DNA of 64,000 nt from JADCCX01 sp031378805. Lineage in GTDB: Bacteria; Pseudomonadota; Alphaproteobacteria; Rhizobiales; Beijerinckiaceae. Shown piece by piece: positions 41,115-49,603 of this stretch. Location: NCBI GenBank assembly GCA_031378805.1, contig JANNEO010000103.1, positions 1-64,000 on the forward strand, written 5' to 3'. The position numbers and the translations under genes are program-made. Each line of letters begins with the position of its first letter. Position 1 is the first letter of the stretch. A model generated the notes under the pieces. That model was not told where the DNA came from. It saw only the letters and a list, made by a program, of their open reading frames with translations, and did no database searches.

Positions 41115-42284
41115 CTATCGCGGCTGCCAGCGAAAGAAAAGGTAAAGTCCCCAACCAATCAACAATCCCCAGAAAGCCGGGCCGATGTTGAACAGTGCGA
41201 GGCCCGACGCCGTGACCAACAGGGTTGCCATGGCTGGAACCCGGTCCTCTTCCACGGCCAGCGCATTGGCGGTGGCGGAAGCGAAGGAGCCGATCAGCGC
41301 CAAACCCGCCGCGGCCTCGATCAACAGCGGCGAGGCATAGACGACCAGCGCAGTGACGGTGCCAGCCAGCAGCGCCAGCGCGATGTACCCCACGCCACCG
41401 ACAACCGCGGCCACATAACGCCGCGCGGGGTCGGGATGCGCCTCGGGCGAGGCGCACAGCGCAGCCGTAATGGCCGCAAAATTGATTGCAGGTGCTCCCA
41501 AGGGCGCGGTCAGCAGAGACACCGCGCCCGTCGCCAGCAAGCCCTCACGGGGATTGGGCTTGAAATCAAAGGTAGCAAGCACGGCCAGCCCCGTGATGTT
41601 CTGCGAGGCCATAGTGACGATATACACCGGGATGGCGATGGATATGATCGCCTCCAGCGTGAAGACCGGCGGTATGAGCGTGATCGAGGGCAGAATGAAC
41701 CCGGCACTGCCGCCGGTCTGTCCCGTGGCGATGATCGCGCTCACGGCGACGGCAACTGCGGCGGGAACGGCATAGAGTCGGTTGACCTTCAGCATCACCA
41801 CCCATGTCAGCAGCACCGCGCCTGCGATCAGCGGGCTCTGCTTGAGCGCAACGAACGGGGCAAGGCAGAGCTTGAAGATGATGCCCGCCAGCATGGCATT
41901 GGCGATGGCCTTTGGGATGGCATTGATCAGACGCGCCAGCGGCGACCACAGCGCTGTCAGCATGATGAGCATGGCGGCCACGATAAAAGCCCCCACAGCC
42001 GCATTGAATCCGCCTTGAACCGCAGGCGTCACTGCCAGCAACGCCAGGCCCGGCGTGGTCCAGGCGATGGAGATCGGCATACGCGTCCACAGGCTGAGCC
42101 CGATGGCGACAAGCCCCTTGCCAAGTCCGAGGACAAACAGGCCAGACGCAATCTGCTCCGAGCTTGCACCCACCGCCTTCAAACCCTGCACGACGATAGC
42201 GACGGAACTGGCATAACCGACGATGGCCACCAGCACGCCTTGCATCGCGGCCTGCCGCGAGAAATCCTGCCACAAGCGTTTCAT
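41115..42284 (-). CDS. benE: Benzoate/H+ symporter, BenE family
   Basis: The 389-residue inner-membrane transporter begins MKRLWQDFSRQAAMQGVLVA and has about 11-12 helices. Conserved BenE segments include 'ISIAWTTPGLALLAV', 'NAIPKAIANAMLAGIIFKL', 'PVYIVTMASQNITGLAVLAT' and 'LTAPLGAPAINFAAITAAL'. The family imports benzoate with protons. The ATG overlaps the azlD stop (ATGA), placing it third in an azlC-azlD-benE transcript. An in-frame upstream extension to 42707 lies antisense-free but in the wrong frame of azlD and is rejected. Whether the substrate is benzoate here is not shown; no benzoate-degradation genes are adjacent, although the gentisate route is 28 kb away. Confidence 0.9.
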   Translation of the reverse strand: MKRLWQDFSRQAAMQGVLVAIVGYASSVAIVVQGLKAVGASSEQIASGLFVLGLGKGLVAIGLSLWTRMPISIAWTTPGLALLAVTPAVQGGFNAAVGAFIVAAMLIMLTALWSPLARLINAIPKAIANAMLAGIIFKLCLAPFVALKQSPLIAGAVLLTWVVMLKVNRLYAVPAAVAVAVSAIIATGQTGGSAGFILPSITLIPPVFTLEAIISIAIPVYIVTMASQNITGLAVLATFDFKPNPREGLLATGAVSLLTAPLGAPAINFAAITAALCASPEAHPDPARRYVAAVVGGVGYIALALLAGTVTALVVYASPLLIEAAAGLALIGSFASATANALAVEEDRVPAMATLLVTASGLALFNIGPAFWGLLIGWGLYLFFRWQPR

Positions 42285-42652
42285 CCCAGCGCGGCCCAGT
42301 ACCCGGCGGCAATCAACGCGGTGATCCCCGCCACCAGCCCGAGCGCGATCGAGCGCTCCGCAGCGAACATCACCAGGAGGCCGCAGGCCACAGCGCCCAA
42401 CCGGCCCCAGAGCGGAACGCTGGCAAGCGCACCTTGAGGCGACAGCAGCAGCTTTGCCACAACAGCTGTCACAAGCGCGGTCGCCACCATCCTCACCCAG
42501 TGAAAGATTTCGGAATTCTCGTTCAGTCCCTTTCCGGCAAGCGCCCCCAGCACGCGCCAGACCTCGGTGGGCAGGAAGCCGAAGATCACCACGACCAGAT
42601 AGGGCCATAGCCCACCCGTCGCCTGTTCTAGCGTCGCAATGAGGCCCGTCAT
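42281..42652 (-). CDS. azlD: AzlD family membrane protein
   Basis: The 123-residue protein has four hydrophobic helices: about residues 13-32, 53-70, 78-95 and 100-118. The start 'LWPYLVVVIFGFLPTEVWRV' and 'FHWVRMVATALVTAVVAKLL' segments match AzlD (DUF1435-type small subunit). It is the small partner of AzlC in branched-chain amino-acid efflux systems. It overlaps azlC (42649-42652) and benE (42281-42284) by ATGA on both sides, so all three are translated in step. Confidence 0.85.
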   Translation of the reverse strand: MTGLIATLEQATGGLWPYLVVVIFGFLPTEVWRVLGALAGKGLNENSEIFHWVRMVATALVTAVVAKLLLSPQGALASVPLWGRLGAVACGLLVMFAAERSIALGLVAGITALIAAGYWAALG

Positions 42653-43401
42653 GCCTTCGCCTTCCGCATCCGGAGCCAGCGCTCGACACCGTAGGCCAGT
42701 GTTCCACCGATGAGGCCCGCCGCTACCAGATCGTAATCCTTGCCCACCAGAATGGTTGCGACGGGCATCAGCAATATGGCGAGACCGATCGGCAACGCAT
42801 CCGGCCAGCGCTTCACGGACCCCGCCAGATTGACACTGAAAAACATCGGCGTGGTGAACAGCAGCGCCGCCGCAAGGATCGTGGGCAAGGCCCCCACCAG
42901 GAAATAGCCTGCACCAGTCGCCATCGTGCCGCTCAGCAGGACCACAAGGCCAAAGCCGCAGAAATAGGGATAGCGAAACGGCTTGGGCTCATCCGGCAGG
43001 CGTCTCATGCCCTCCACCCAGTTGGTGATGGACACGAGGTGCGCGGCCAGCAGCAATTGCCACAGCGGCCTGCGCGGCTCGTTGAGCAGCGGGACCAGCG
43101 AAATCGTCATGGGCATGAATCGCAGTGAGCTGAACAGCACGGCAACAGCCGCGACGGGCAAGGCCGTTCCCGACGCGATGGAGCCAAACAGCAACACCTG
43201 CGCAGGACCGGCCCACATCAACGCCGAGGACAGCATGGCGGCCAGCACGGGATAGCCCACGTCCCGCGCCAATCCGCCTATGCCAATCAGGCTGAAACAG
43301 ATCGTGATTGCTGGCAGCCCAAAGGCATCTCCCGCCCCGCGCAAAGCGTGGCGAAAGGGCCGTGCAGCCATTTGGTCCAGGGAATGGATAGGAGAAGACA
43401 T
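42649..43401 (-). CDS. azlC: AzlC family membrane protein
   Basis: The 250-residue integral membrane protein begins MSSPIHSLDQMAARPFRHAL and contains the AzlC motifs 'FSLIGIGGLARDVGYPVLA', 'MWAGPAQVLLFGSIASG' and 'LFSSLRFMPMTISLVPLL', corresponding to the conserved region in which small residues and 'R-x-x-PM' occur. With AzlD it forms an exporter of branched-chain or related amino acids; the natural substrate here is unknown. The ATG at 43401 lacks a strong ribosome-binding site. First gene of the azlC-azlD-benE unit. Confidence 0.88.
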   Translation of the reverse strand: MSSPIHSLDQMAARPFRHALRGAGDAFGLPAITICFSLIGIGGLARDVGYPVLAAMLSSALMWAGPAQVLLFGSIASGTALPVAAVAVLFSSLRFMPMTISLVPLLNEPRRPLWQLLLAAHLVSITNWVEGMRRLPDEPKPFRYPYFCGFGLVVLLSGTMATGAGYFLVGALPTILAAALLFTTPMFFSVNLAGSVKRWPDALPIGLAILLMPVATILVGKDYDLVAAGLIGGTLAYGVERWLRMRKAKA

Positions 43402-43518
43402 CGAACCGCAAGGTATCGCCTGCGCTTTCGATCCCGCAAGCCTGAAACCGTTCCATCGCCTGAGTTGCGCTGGTCTGTCCAATCAAAACCGCTGATCGGG
43501 CTGGTCAATTCACCTGAG

Positions 43519-44061
43519 CTAGCGCACGAAGGTGATCGTTATATCGCCAATAGGAACGCCGAATTTCGAGACCACGGCCTTGTTCAGGACGCTGCGGCGA
43601 TCCAGCGGCGCGATGGTGTCGGCGAAATCAAGGCGTGTGACGCTGCCATCCTTGGCTTTGACATCGGCAGTATAAGTGAGTTGCACCGTATTGCCGACCT
43701 GGCGCACGACGGCCTTGCCGATCACATCCTCGCGCGTACCGTCATAGATACCCGGTGCGGTCCGGGTAAAGCGCCAGGTCTTCACATCGCGCTCTCCATC
43801 CGCGAAAACAAAGTCCTCGCGCAGCACAAGCGTGCGGCCATCCCAACGCCCGTGGGTGACAACAGTCAACGGGCGGTTCACCCCAGCAATGGCGGAGGTG
43901 AAGGCACCCTTGCCAATCGTCTTGCCCGTGAAAAAGCCCTCGAGTGTGAAGGCAGGCGCGTCAGGAGCTACGGAAAGGTTTGGCGGACCCGCACAGCCCG
44001 ACAGCACGAGAGCAATGAAGGGAAGACCGAGCAAAACCCGGCGAAAGATCGGCGTCTGCAT
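43519..44061 (-). CDS. DUF3833 family lipoprotein
   Basis: The 180-residue product has a lipoprotein signal ('VLLGLPFIALVLSGCAGPP', lipobox LSGC) after ATG 44061, which has GAGGT five bases upstream. The mature part matches DUF3833: 'FTLEGFFTGKTIGKGAF', 'LTVVTHGRWDGRTLVLREDF', 'RTAPGIYDGTREDVIGKAVV' and 'NKAVVSKFGVPIGDITITF', a beta-rich lipocalin-like repeat pattern. Function is not established; family members are predicted outer- or inner-membrane lipoproteins. It is 68 bases after the small membrane protein coupled to clpA and may be the last gene of that transcript. Confidence 0.85.
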   Translation of the reverse strand: MQTPIFRRVLLGLPFIALVLSGCAGPPNLSVAPDAPAFTLEGFFTGKTIGKGAFTSAIAGVNRPLTVVTHGRWDGRTLVLREDFVFADGERDVKTWRFTRTAPGIYDGTREDVIGKAVVRQVGNTVQLTYTADVKAKDGSVTRLDFADTIAPLDRRSVLNKAVVSKFGVPIGDITITFVR

Positions 44062-44129
44062 GATACCTCTGTCTGTCTTGCTGCCACCGCCCGTAAGTCT
44101 ACGTTTGGCTTGCGCGGTCGGATTGACAA

Positions 44130-44348
44130 TCACCGCCTGAGCGGCACCACTTCCACACCAGCAGGAGTCACTTGCTCGCGCAGCTGGGGCTGGCGTTGCG
44201 CCATCAGGTCATCCCATCCCTTCAGTCCGAACCAGACGACCATGATCAGCACTGGCACGCAGACCCAGCCCATGATCTCTTCCGTGCGGCGACGCTTGTT
44301 CGCCCGCCTGTAGCGGTCATCACTGAGGCGTCTGAGGAAACCGATCAC
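44130..44348 (-). CDS. Small single-pass membrane protein downstream of clpA
   Basis: The 72-residue product has an extremely basic N-terminal segment ('RRLSDDRYRRANKRRRTEE'), one hydrophobic helix ('MGWVCVPVLIMVVWFGLKGW') and a polar C-terminus. The GTG start overlaps the clpA stop by four bases (GTGA), which argues that it is translated. The topology (positive inside) places its tail in the periplasm. No family is recognised. It may simply be a conserved passenger of the clp operon; a link to ClpAP is not shown. Confidence 0.6.
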   Translation of the reverse strand: MIGFLRRLSDDRYRRANKRRRTEEIMGWVCVPVLIMVVWFGLKGWDDLMAQRQPQLREQVTPAGVEVVPLRR

Positions 44349-46801
44349 GACTTGAGAGGCACCTTGGGCACGGAACTCCGGCCAGAAGCCTTGGGCGGCG
44401 GCTCGTTGTCAAGGCTCGCAACCTTCACGCGCGTCGTTTTCTTCACCGGCTTGCGTCCCGAAGGCTTCTTGCTTGCTTCTTCGACCATCTTTTCCGGGCG
44501 CGGCAGCAACGGACCATCTGGATAGACGAAGCCGAGCTTCTTCACACCCTGATCGTCGCCGGTAACGATGACACGAACCGCCCCACCATTCTTGAGGCGA
44601 CCGAACAGCACCTCATCGGCCAGGGGTGTCTTGATCGCACTCTGGATGAGCCGCGCCATCGGGCGGGCTCCCATGGCTTGATCGTAACCGTTGTCGACAA
44701 GCCACTTGCGAGCCTCGTCGGAGAGTTCGATCGAGACGTTGCGCTCTGACAGCTGTGCATCAAGCTGCATGATGAACTTGTCCACGACCTGTGCCACGAC
44801 TTCGGTCGGCAGATGTCCGAAGGAAACCGTAGCGTCGAGCCGGTTGCGGAACTCGGGCGTGAACAGCTTATTGATCGCGTCGGTGTCATCGCCTTCACGC
44901 CGGGTGCGGGTAAAGCCAAACGCCGACTTCGCCATGTCGGATGCGCCCGCGTTGGTTGTCATGATCAGGATGACATTGCGGAAATCGACCTTCTTGCCGT
45001 TGTTGTCGGTCAGCTTGCCGTGGTCCATCACCTGCAACAGGATGTTGTAGAGATCAGGATGCGCCTTCTCGATCTCGTCGAGCAGCAGCACGCAATGCGG
45101 ATGCTGATCGACACCGTCGGTCAGCAGGCCGCCCTGATCGAAGCCGACATAGCCCGGAGGTGCGCCGATGAGGCGGCTGACCGTATGGCGCTCCATGTAT
45201 TCCGACATATCGAAACGCAGCAGTTCCACGCCCAGCACCTTGGCCAGTTGCTTCGCCACTTCGGTCTTGCCCACGCCGGTGGGACCGGAGAACAAATAGC
45301 TGCCAATGGGCTTCTCGCCGTCGCGCAGGCCCGCACGGGAAAGCTTGATGGCCGAGGACAACTGACCGATGGCATTGTCCTGACCATAGACCATGCGCTT
45401 GAGCGTGGTTTCCAGCGTCTGCAACACCTCCGCATCGTCCTTCGACACGGTTTTCGGCGGAATGCGGGCCATGGTGGCGACGGTGATCTCGATTTCCTTG
45501 ATGCCAATGGTCTTCTTGCGCTTCGGCTCGGGCAGCAGCATTTGCGAAGCACCGCACTCGTCGATCACGTCGATGGCCTTGTCCGGCAGCTTGCGATCAT
45601 GGATGTAGCGCGCGGAAAGTTCGACTGCCGCCTTCACCGCCTCGTTGGTGTATTTCAGCTTGTGGAAGTCCTCGAAATACGGCTTCAGCCCCTTCATGAT
45701 CTCAATGGCGTCGGGAATCGACGGTTCGTTCACGTCGATCTTCTGAAAGCGACGCACCAGTGCGCGGTCCTTCTCGAAATGCTGGCGATATTCCTTGTAG
45801 GTCGTCGATCCGATGCAGCGCAGAGTTCCGGCCGCGAGCGCAGGTTTCAGCAGGTTCGAGGCGTCCATCGCCCCGCCTGAGGTCGCGCCGGCGCCAATCA
45901 CCGTGTGAATCTCGTCGATGAACAGGATCGCGTTGGGATGCTGCTCGATCTCCTTCATCACCTGCTTCAGGCGCTCTTCGAAATCGCCGCGATAGCGTGT
46001 ACCCGCAAGCAGCGAGCCCATGTCGAGCGAGAACACGGTCGCAGTGAACAACACCTCGGGGACTTCGCGGTTGATGATCTTGCGGGCAAGTCCTTCCGCA
46101 ATCGCCGTTTTCCCGACCCCAGGATCGCCCACATACAGCGGATTGTTCTTGGAACGGCGGCACAAAACCTGGATCGTGCGGTTGACCTCCGCCTCGCGGC
46201 CGATCAGCGGATCGACCTTTCCGTCCTTCGCCTTCTTGTTGAGGTTCACGCAGTAACTATCGAGCGCACCTTCTTTTTTCTTGCTAGTTGACTCGCCCTG
46301 GCGGTTCTCGGGCTCTTCCTCGTCGGTGCCACGCGCGGCTGCCTTGGGCTCCGACATGCCGGCCCGCTTGGCAATGCCATGGCTGATGTAATTGACGGCG
46401 TCATAGCGCGTCATGTCCTGTTCCTGCAGGAAATAGGCCGCATGGCTCTCGCGCTCGGCGAAGATGGCAACGAGCACATTGGCTCCCGTCACTTCCTCGC
46501 GTCCCGACGACTGCACATGGATCACCGCGCGCTGGATGACGCGCTGGAAGCCTGCGGTCGGCTTCGAGTCGTCCTTGCCTGCGTGAACCAGACCCTCAAG
46601 TTCACCATCGATATAGTCCTTGAGCGTGCGGCGCAGCGCCTCGATATCGACATTGCAGGCTTTCATCACCGCCATGGCGTCGACATCGTCGATCAGCGAA
46701 AGGAGGAGATGCTCCAGTGTCGCGTATTCATGCCGTCGCTCGTTGGCGAAGGCGAGCGCCTGGTGAAGCGCTTTTTCGAGGTTGCGGGAAAAGGTCGGCA
46801 A
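44345..46801 (-). CDS. clpA: ATP-dependent Clp protease ATP-binding subunit ClpA
   Basis: This AAA+ unfoldase feeds substrates to ClpP. The 818-residue protein has the Clp_N double repeat (residues about 1-145), D1 with Walker A 'VGDPGVGKTAIAEGLARKI' and Walker B 'ILFIDEIHTVIGAG', and D2 with 'FSGPTGVGKTEVAKQLAKVL' and 'CVLLLDEIEKAHPDLYN'. The conserved N-terminus MPTFSRNLEKALHQALAFAN begins at a TTG codon (46801-46799) preceded by GAGGAT; no ATG gives the family N-terminus, so TTG is the likely start and may limit synthesis. A Lys/Pro-rich C-terminal tail of about 60 residues is longer than in E. coli. clpS ends eight bases upstream. Confidence 0.96.
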   Translation of the reverse strand: MPTFSRNLEKALHQALAFANERRHEYATLEHLLLSLIDDVDAMAVMKACNVDIEALRRTLKDYIDGELEGLVHAGKDDSKPTAGFQRVIQRAVIHVQSSGREEVTGANVLVAIFAERESHAAYFLQEQDMTRYDAVNYISHGIAKRAGMSEPKAAARGTDEEEPENRQGESTSKKKEGALDSYCVNLNKKAKDGKVDPLIGREAEVNRTIQVLCRRSKNNPLYVGDPGVGKTAIAEGLARKIINREVPEVLFTATVFSLDMGSLLAGTRYRGDFEERLKQVMKEIEQHPNAILFIDEIHTVIGAGATSGGAMDASNLLKPALAAGTLRCIGSTTYKEYRQHFEKDRALVRRFQKIDVNEPSIPDAIEIMKGLKPYFEDFHKLKYTNEAVKAAVELSARYIHDRKLPDKAIDVIDECGASQMLLPEPKRKKTIGIKEIEITVATMARIPPKTVSKDDAEVLQTLETTLKRMVYGQDNAIGQLSSAIKLSRAGLRDGEKPIGSYLFSGPTGVGKTEVAKQLAKVLGVELLRFDMSEYMERHTVSRLIGAPPGYVGFDQGGLLTDGVDQHPHCVLLLDEIEKAHPDLYNILLQVMDHGKLTDNNGKKVDFRNVILIMTTNAGASDMAKSAFGFTRTRREGDDTDAINKLFTPEFRNRLDATVSFGHLPTEVVAQVVDKFIMQLDAQLSERNVSIELSDEARKWLVDNGYDQAMGARPMARLIQSAIKTPLADEVLFGRLKNGGAVRVIVTGDDQGVKKLGFVYPDGPLLPRPEKMVEEASKKPSGRKPVKKTTRVKVASLDNEPPPKASGRSSVPKVPLKS

Positions 46802-46808
46802 TGGATCC

Positions 46809-47204
46809 TCACTTCTTTTCCATGATGCACTGTAAAGGATGCTGATTCTTGCGCGCGAAGTCCATGACCTGCGTCACTTTGGTTTCCGCGACTTCGTAGG
46901 TGAAGACGCCACACTCCCCGATCCCGTGATTATGCACGTGCAGCATAATCTGGGTCGCGCCTTCACGGCTCTTGCTGAAGAACCGTTCGAGCACAAGAAT
47001 CACGAACTCCATTGGCGTGTAGTCGTCATTCAAAAGCAGCACACGGTACATGTTGGGCCGCTTTGTCTTTGGTGCGGTCTTGGAGATGACAGCGGTGCCA
47101 GACCCATCGTCGCCAGACTCGCCACCCCTGCCCCGGCCAGCACTGCGGGGCGGGTCCGCCGAAAGGCGGATGCCGAGCGCTGAAAAAGAGGCAGCCTGCA
47201 CCAT
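46809..47204 (-). CDS. clpS: ATP-dependent Clp protease adaptor ClpS
   Basis: ClpS delivers N-degron substrates to ClpAP. The C-terminal ~80 residues are typical: 'YRVLLLNDDYTPMEFVILVL' with the binding-pocket DD, 'HVHNHGIGECGVFTYEVAET' with the pocket histidines, and 'QVMDFARKNQHPLQCIMEKK', which contacts ClpA. The first ~50 residues are a flexible Gly/Ser/Arg-rich extension; such extensions are needed for substrate transfer and are usual in alphaproteobacteria. The ATG at 47204 has no strong ribosome-binding site. First gene of clpS-clpA. Confidence 0.94.
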   Translation of the reverse strand: MVQAASFSALGIRLSADPPRSAGRGRGGESGDDGSGTAVISKTAPKTKRPNMYRVLLLNDDYTPMEFVILVLERFFSKSREGATQIMLHVHNHGIGECGVFTYEVAETKVTQVMDFARKNQHPLQCIMEKK

Positions 47205-47309
47205 AGTTGTTCATCCAGTAGGCTTGGCTCCGTCCCGCATGGAAAGGGCATCAACCTTGTCTCAGCATATACAAGTAGGATGCCGATCTGGATTGCGCCA
47301 GACCGTGAA

Positions 47310-47340
47310 AAAACAAAAAACCCGGCGTGAACGCCGGGCT
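47310..47340 (-). terminator. Rho-independent terminator of the phasin gene
   Basis: On the minus strand a CCCGGCG/CGCCGGG stem with a 4-base loop is followed by TTTTTTG and six more T residues. It lies 65 bases downstream of the phasin stop. Confidence 0.85.
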
Positions 47341-47404
47341 TTGAGTATATTCCCTGATGGAAATATGGAATTTGGCTCAAAAAACCAAAATGCCGAATAC
47401 CAAG

Positions 47405-47749
47405 TTACTTGGCGACGACGGTCTTGGCCTTGGCGAAGGCGGCTTCCACGGGCTTCATGGCTTCTTTGCTGAAATCAGAGAAGAGCGTGCCGAGCTTTGT
47501 GGTCTGGGCAACGAAACCTTCGTAGGAGGACTTGGCGAACTCGGTGTTGAGCTCGATCGCCTTGTCGAGAGTCTTCACGGCGAAGAGCTTCTCCATATGA
47601 GCGGTGTTGGCCTCGTAGGCCTTCTTGGAATAATCAGCAGCTTCGGACGAAACGGTCTGCGCGTTCTTGGTGAACGAGCCGAACGCCTTGGCGGCGGCAT
47701 CCATGTTGTCCTTGGCGACTTTCTGCATGTCTTCGAAAGAATTGTTCAT
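47405..47749 (-). CDS. Phasin family protein
   Basis: This is a 114-residue amphipathic helical protein, the small structural coat of polyhydroxyalkanoate granules. It begins MNNSFEDMQKVAKDNMDAAA and contains 'KAFGSFTKNAQTVSSEAADY', 'KKAYEANTAHMEKLFAVKTL' and 'FAKSSYEGFVAQTTKLGTLF', the Phasin_2 heptad pattern. ATG 47749 is used; a longer frame to 47854 would read through the promoter. The gene stands alone, with its own terminator and a strong promoter carrying two copies of a 14-bp box. No phaC, phaR or phaA/B is in the window. Confidence 0.93.
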   Translation of the reverse strand: MNNSFEDMQKVAKDNMDAAAKAFGSFTKNAQTVSSEAADYSKKAYEANTAHMEKLFAVKTLDKAIELNTEFAKSSYEGFVAQTTKLGTLFSDFSKEAMKPVEAAFAKAKTVVAK

Positions 47750-47800
47750 TGTGTTTGCTCCACTGGCTATTTTCCGGAACCATCCGATCCCGATGAACCC

Positions 47801-47846
47801 CGTATGTTGCATTGCACAATAAATGTCAAGCCTATGTTGCGTTGCA
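47801..47846 (-). promoter_or_regulatory. Phasin promoter with twin 14-bp boxes
   Basis: Reading the minus strand, TTGACA (47829-47824) is followed after 17 bases by CATACG (47806-47801), a plausible -35/-10 pair. Two near-identical boxes, TGCAACGCAACATA (47846-47833) and TGCAATGCAACATA (47816-47803), lie exactly 30 bases apart, one abutting the -35 and the other covering the spacer and -10. The placement suits a repressor such as PhaR, which controls phasin genes; PhaR binding is inference. Confidence 0.6.
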
Positions 47847-48009
47847 TCATTCACATGGCTCCCATGTGACGTGGCACGCCAACGCCAGGTGGGAAAATGC
47901 TGATCGACTTAACCCTCCGCTAACCTCGCCACGATACGATCGTCAAATGTGATCTTCGAGCAACGCTTGCTGATCGCAGGTTGCGTATTCGTACCCAGTG
48001 AGTTGTGTA

Positions 48010-49569
48010 ATGTCCGTGTCAGCGTTCCGGCGTTTTGTCGTTGCTCCCCTTGTCATGGCCGTGACGGCAATGGTCGCCCTTACCGCCTCGACGGATACCG
48101 CCGAAGCCCGCAAGCGCCGCGGCGGATATTCCCCTCCCTATGCATCGATCGTCATTGACGTGAATTCGGGCAAGGTGCTCCAGGGCACCAACCCGGATGC
48201 GCTTCGTTTCCCCGCGTCCGTCACCAAGGTGATGACGCTCTACATGCTTTTCGAGCAGATCGAGCGCGGCAAGCTGAAGCTGGATACCCCCCTGCCCGTT
48301 TCCGCCTTCGCGGCCCGCCAGGCTCCCTCCAAGATTGGCTTCGATCCCGGCGAGACCATCGAGGTCGAGGACGCGATCAAGGCACTCGTCACCAAATCCG
48401 CCAATGACGTGGCAGTCGTCGTCGCCGAAGCCGTCGGTGGCGATCAGGACACCTTTGCCGAGATGATGACCCGCAAGGCGCGGTCGCTGGGCATGAGCCG
48501 CACCACCTTCCGCAACGCGTCGGGCCTGCCCAACCCTGAGCAGGTCACCACGGCCCGCGATCTGGCCACGCTCGGCCGGGCCATCCACGAGCGCTTTCCG
48601 AAGTACTGGCGCTATTTCCAGACCCGCAATTTCGAATATGCCGGTCGCAACTATCGCAACCACAACAAGCTTCTTGGCCGCATTGACGGTGTCGATGGCA
48701 TCAAGACCGGCTACACGCGGGCGTCCGGGTTCAACCTGTTGACCTCGGCACGCGACGGAAACCGTCATGTCATGGCAGTGGTCTTGGGTGGGCGCTCCGG
48801 CCGCATCCGCGATGCCCAGATGGCGTCGCTGGTCGAAAACCACATCGAAGGCGCCACCACGGGTGGGCGCACGGCTCCTGTGTTCGCCGAGGCACGATCG
48901 GAAGAGCCAGTGCGCGTCGCTGCCGTCGTTCCAGCCCCGCAGCCGCGTCCTGAGCCAGTGAAACCTGAGGTTCGTGTGCCTGAACCTCAAAAGACGGTCG
49001 AGGCTGCACGCCCACCCCAGAACGACACCCAGCGGACCGCTGATATCCGCCGCGCCATCGCCGCCGCGCCTGTAGTTGTTGCGCCGACGAAGACCGTAAC
49101 CTCAACCGTGGTTGCCGCCGCTCCGCAGGCGACACGTCCGGCAATGCCCGCTGCCGCTCCCGTCGCTGCTTACGCGCCGCAGCCAGCAGTGCAGCCAGGT
49201 CCGCAGCTTCGCTGGACGACCGGCGCACAGCCCGCCGCCAAGACCGCTGCTGGGCGCCAGGCCACCGTCGCCCAGGCTGATCCTGTGACGACAGCCTCAA
49301 CCCAGAAGCAGGCCGCTCCCCATTCCGGCTTCATCATTCAGCTCGGAGCGAGCGACGACGAGGGCAAGGCCCGCGCCATCCTGGAGAGCGCCAAATCGAA
49401 GAATCGCACGATTCTCGCCGATGCCAGCGCCTTCACCGAGAAGGTCCAAAAGGGTGACGCGACGCTGTTTCGCGCACGCTTCGGTGGTTTCGACGACAAC
49501 AAGGATGCCAATGCCGCCTGCGGCGCACTCAAGAAATCCGGCTTCAACTGCTTCGTGCAGCGGATCTGA
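48010..49569 (+). CDS. D-alanyl-D-alanine carboxypeptidase with SPOR domain (penicillin-binding protein)
   Basis: This periplasmic serine D,D-carboxypeptidase trims peptidoglycan stem peptides. The 519-residue protein has a signal peptide ('VAPLVMAVTAMVALTAS'), then all three catalytic motifs: SxxK 'PASVTKVMTLYMLFEQ' (S70, K73), SxN 'KSANDVAVVVAEA' (S130-A-N132) and 'DGIKTGYTRASGF' (K232-T-G). Residues about 295-435 form a Pro/Ala/Val-rich linker, and the C-terminal ~80 residues ('SGFIIQLGASDDEGKARAIL' to the end) form a SPOR domain that binds denuded septal glycan. ATG 48010 is used; the upstream GTG at 47998 is possible. The 260 bases upstream contain the divergent phasin promoter. Confidence 0.94.
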   Translation: MSVSAFRRFVVAPLVMAVTAMVALTASTDTAEARKRRGGYSPPYASIVIDVNSGKVLQGTNPDALRFPASVTKVMTLYMLFEQIERGKLKLDTPLPVSAFAARQAPSKIGFDPGETIEVEDAIKALVTKSANDVAVVVAEAVGGDQDTFAEMMTRKARSLGMSRTTFRNASGLPNPEQVTTARDLATLGRAIHERFPKYWRYFQTRNFEYAGRNYRNHNKLLGRIDGVDGIKTGYTRASGFNLLTSARDGNRHVMAVVLGGRSGRIRDAQMASLVENHIEGATTGGRTAPVFAEARSEEPVRVAAVVPAPQPRPEPVKPEVRVPEPQKTVEAARPPQNDTQRTADIRRAIAAAPVVVAPTKTVTSTVVAAAPQATRPAMPAAAPVAAYAPQPAVQPGPQLRWTTGAQPAAKTAAGRQATVAQADPVTTASTQKQAAPHSGFIIQLGASDDEGKARAILESAKSKNRTILADASAFTEKVQKGDATLFRARFGGFDDNKDANAACGALKKSGFNCFVQRI

Positions 49570-49603
49570 AGCCCTTTCCCACCACAATGTTGAGGAGAGC
49601 CCC

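Noticed and set aside
40566..42437. 623-codon open frame on the plus strand opposite benE
   Set aside because: Low-complexity Arg/Gln/His-rich translation with no domains; a shadow of the coding strand.
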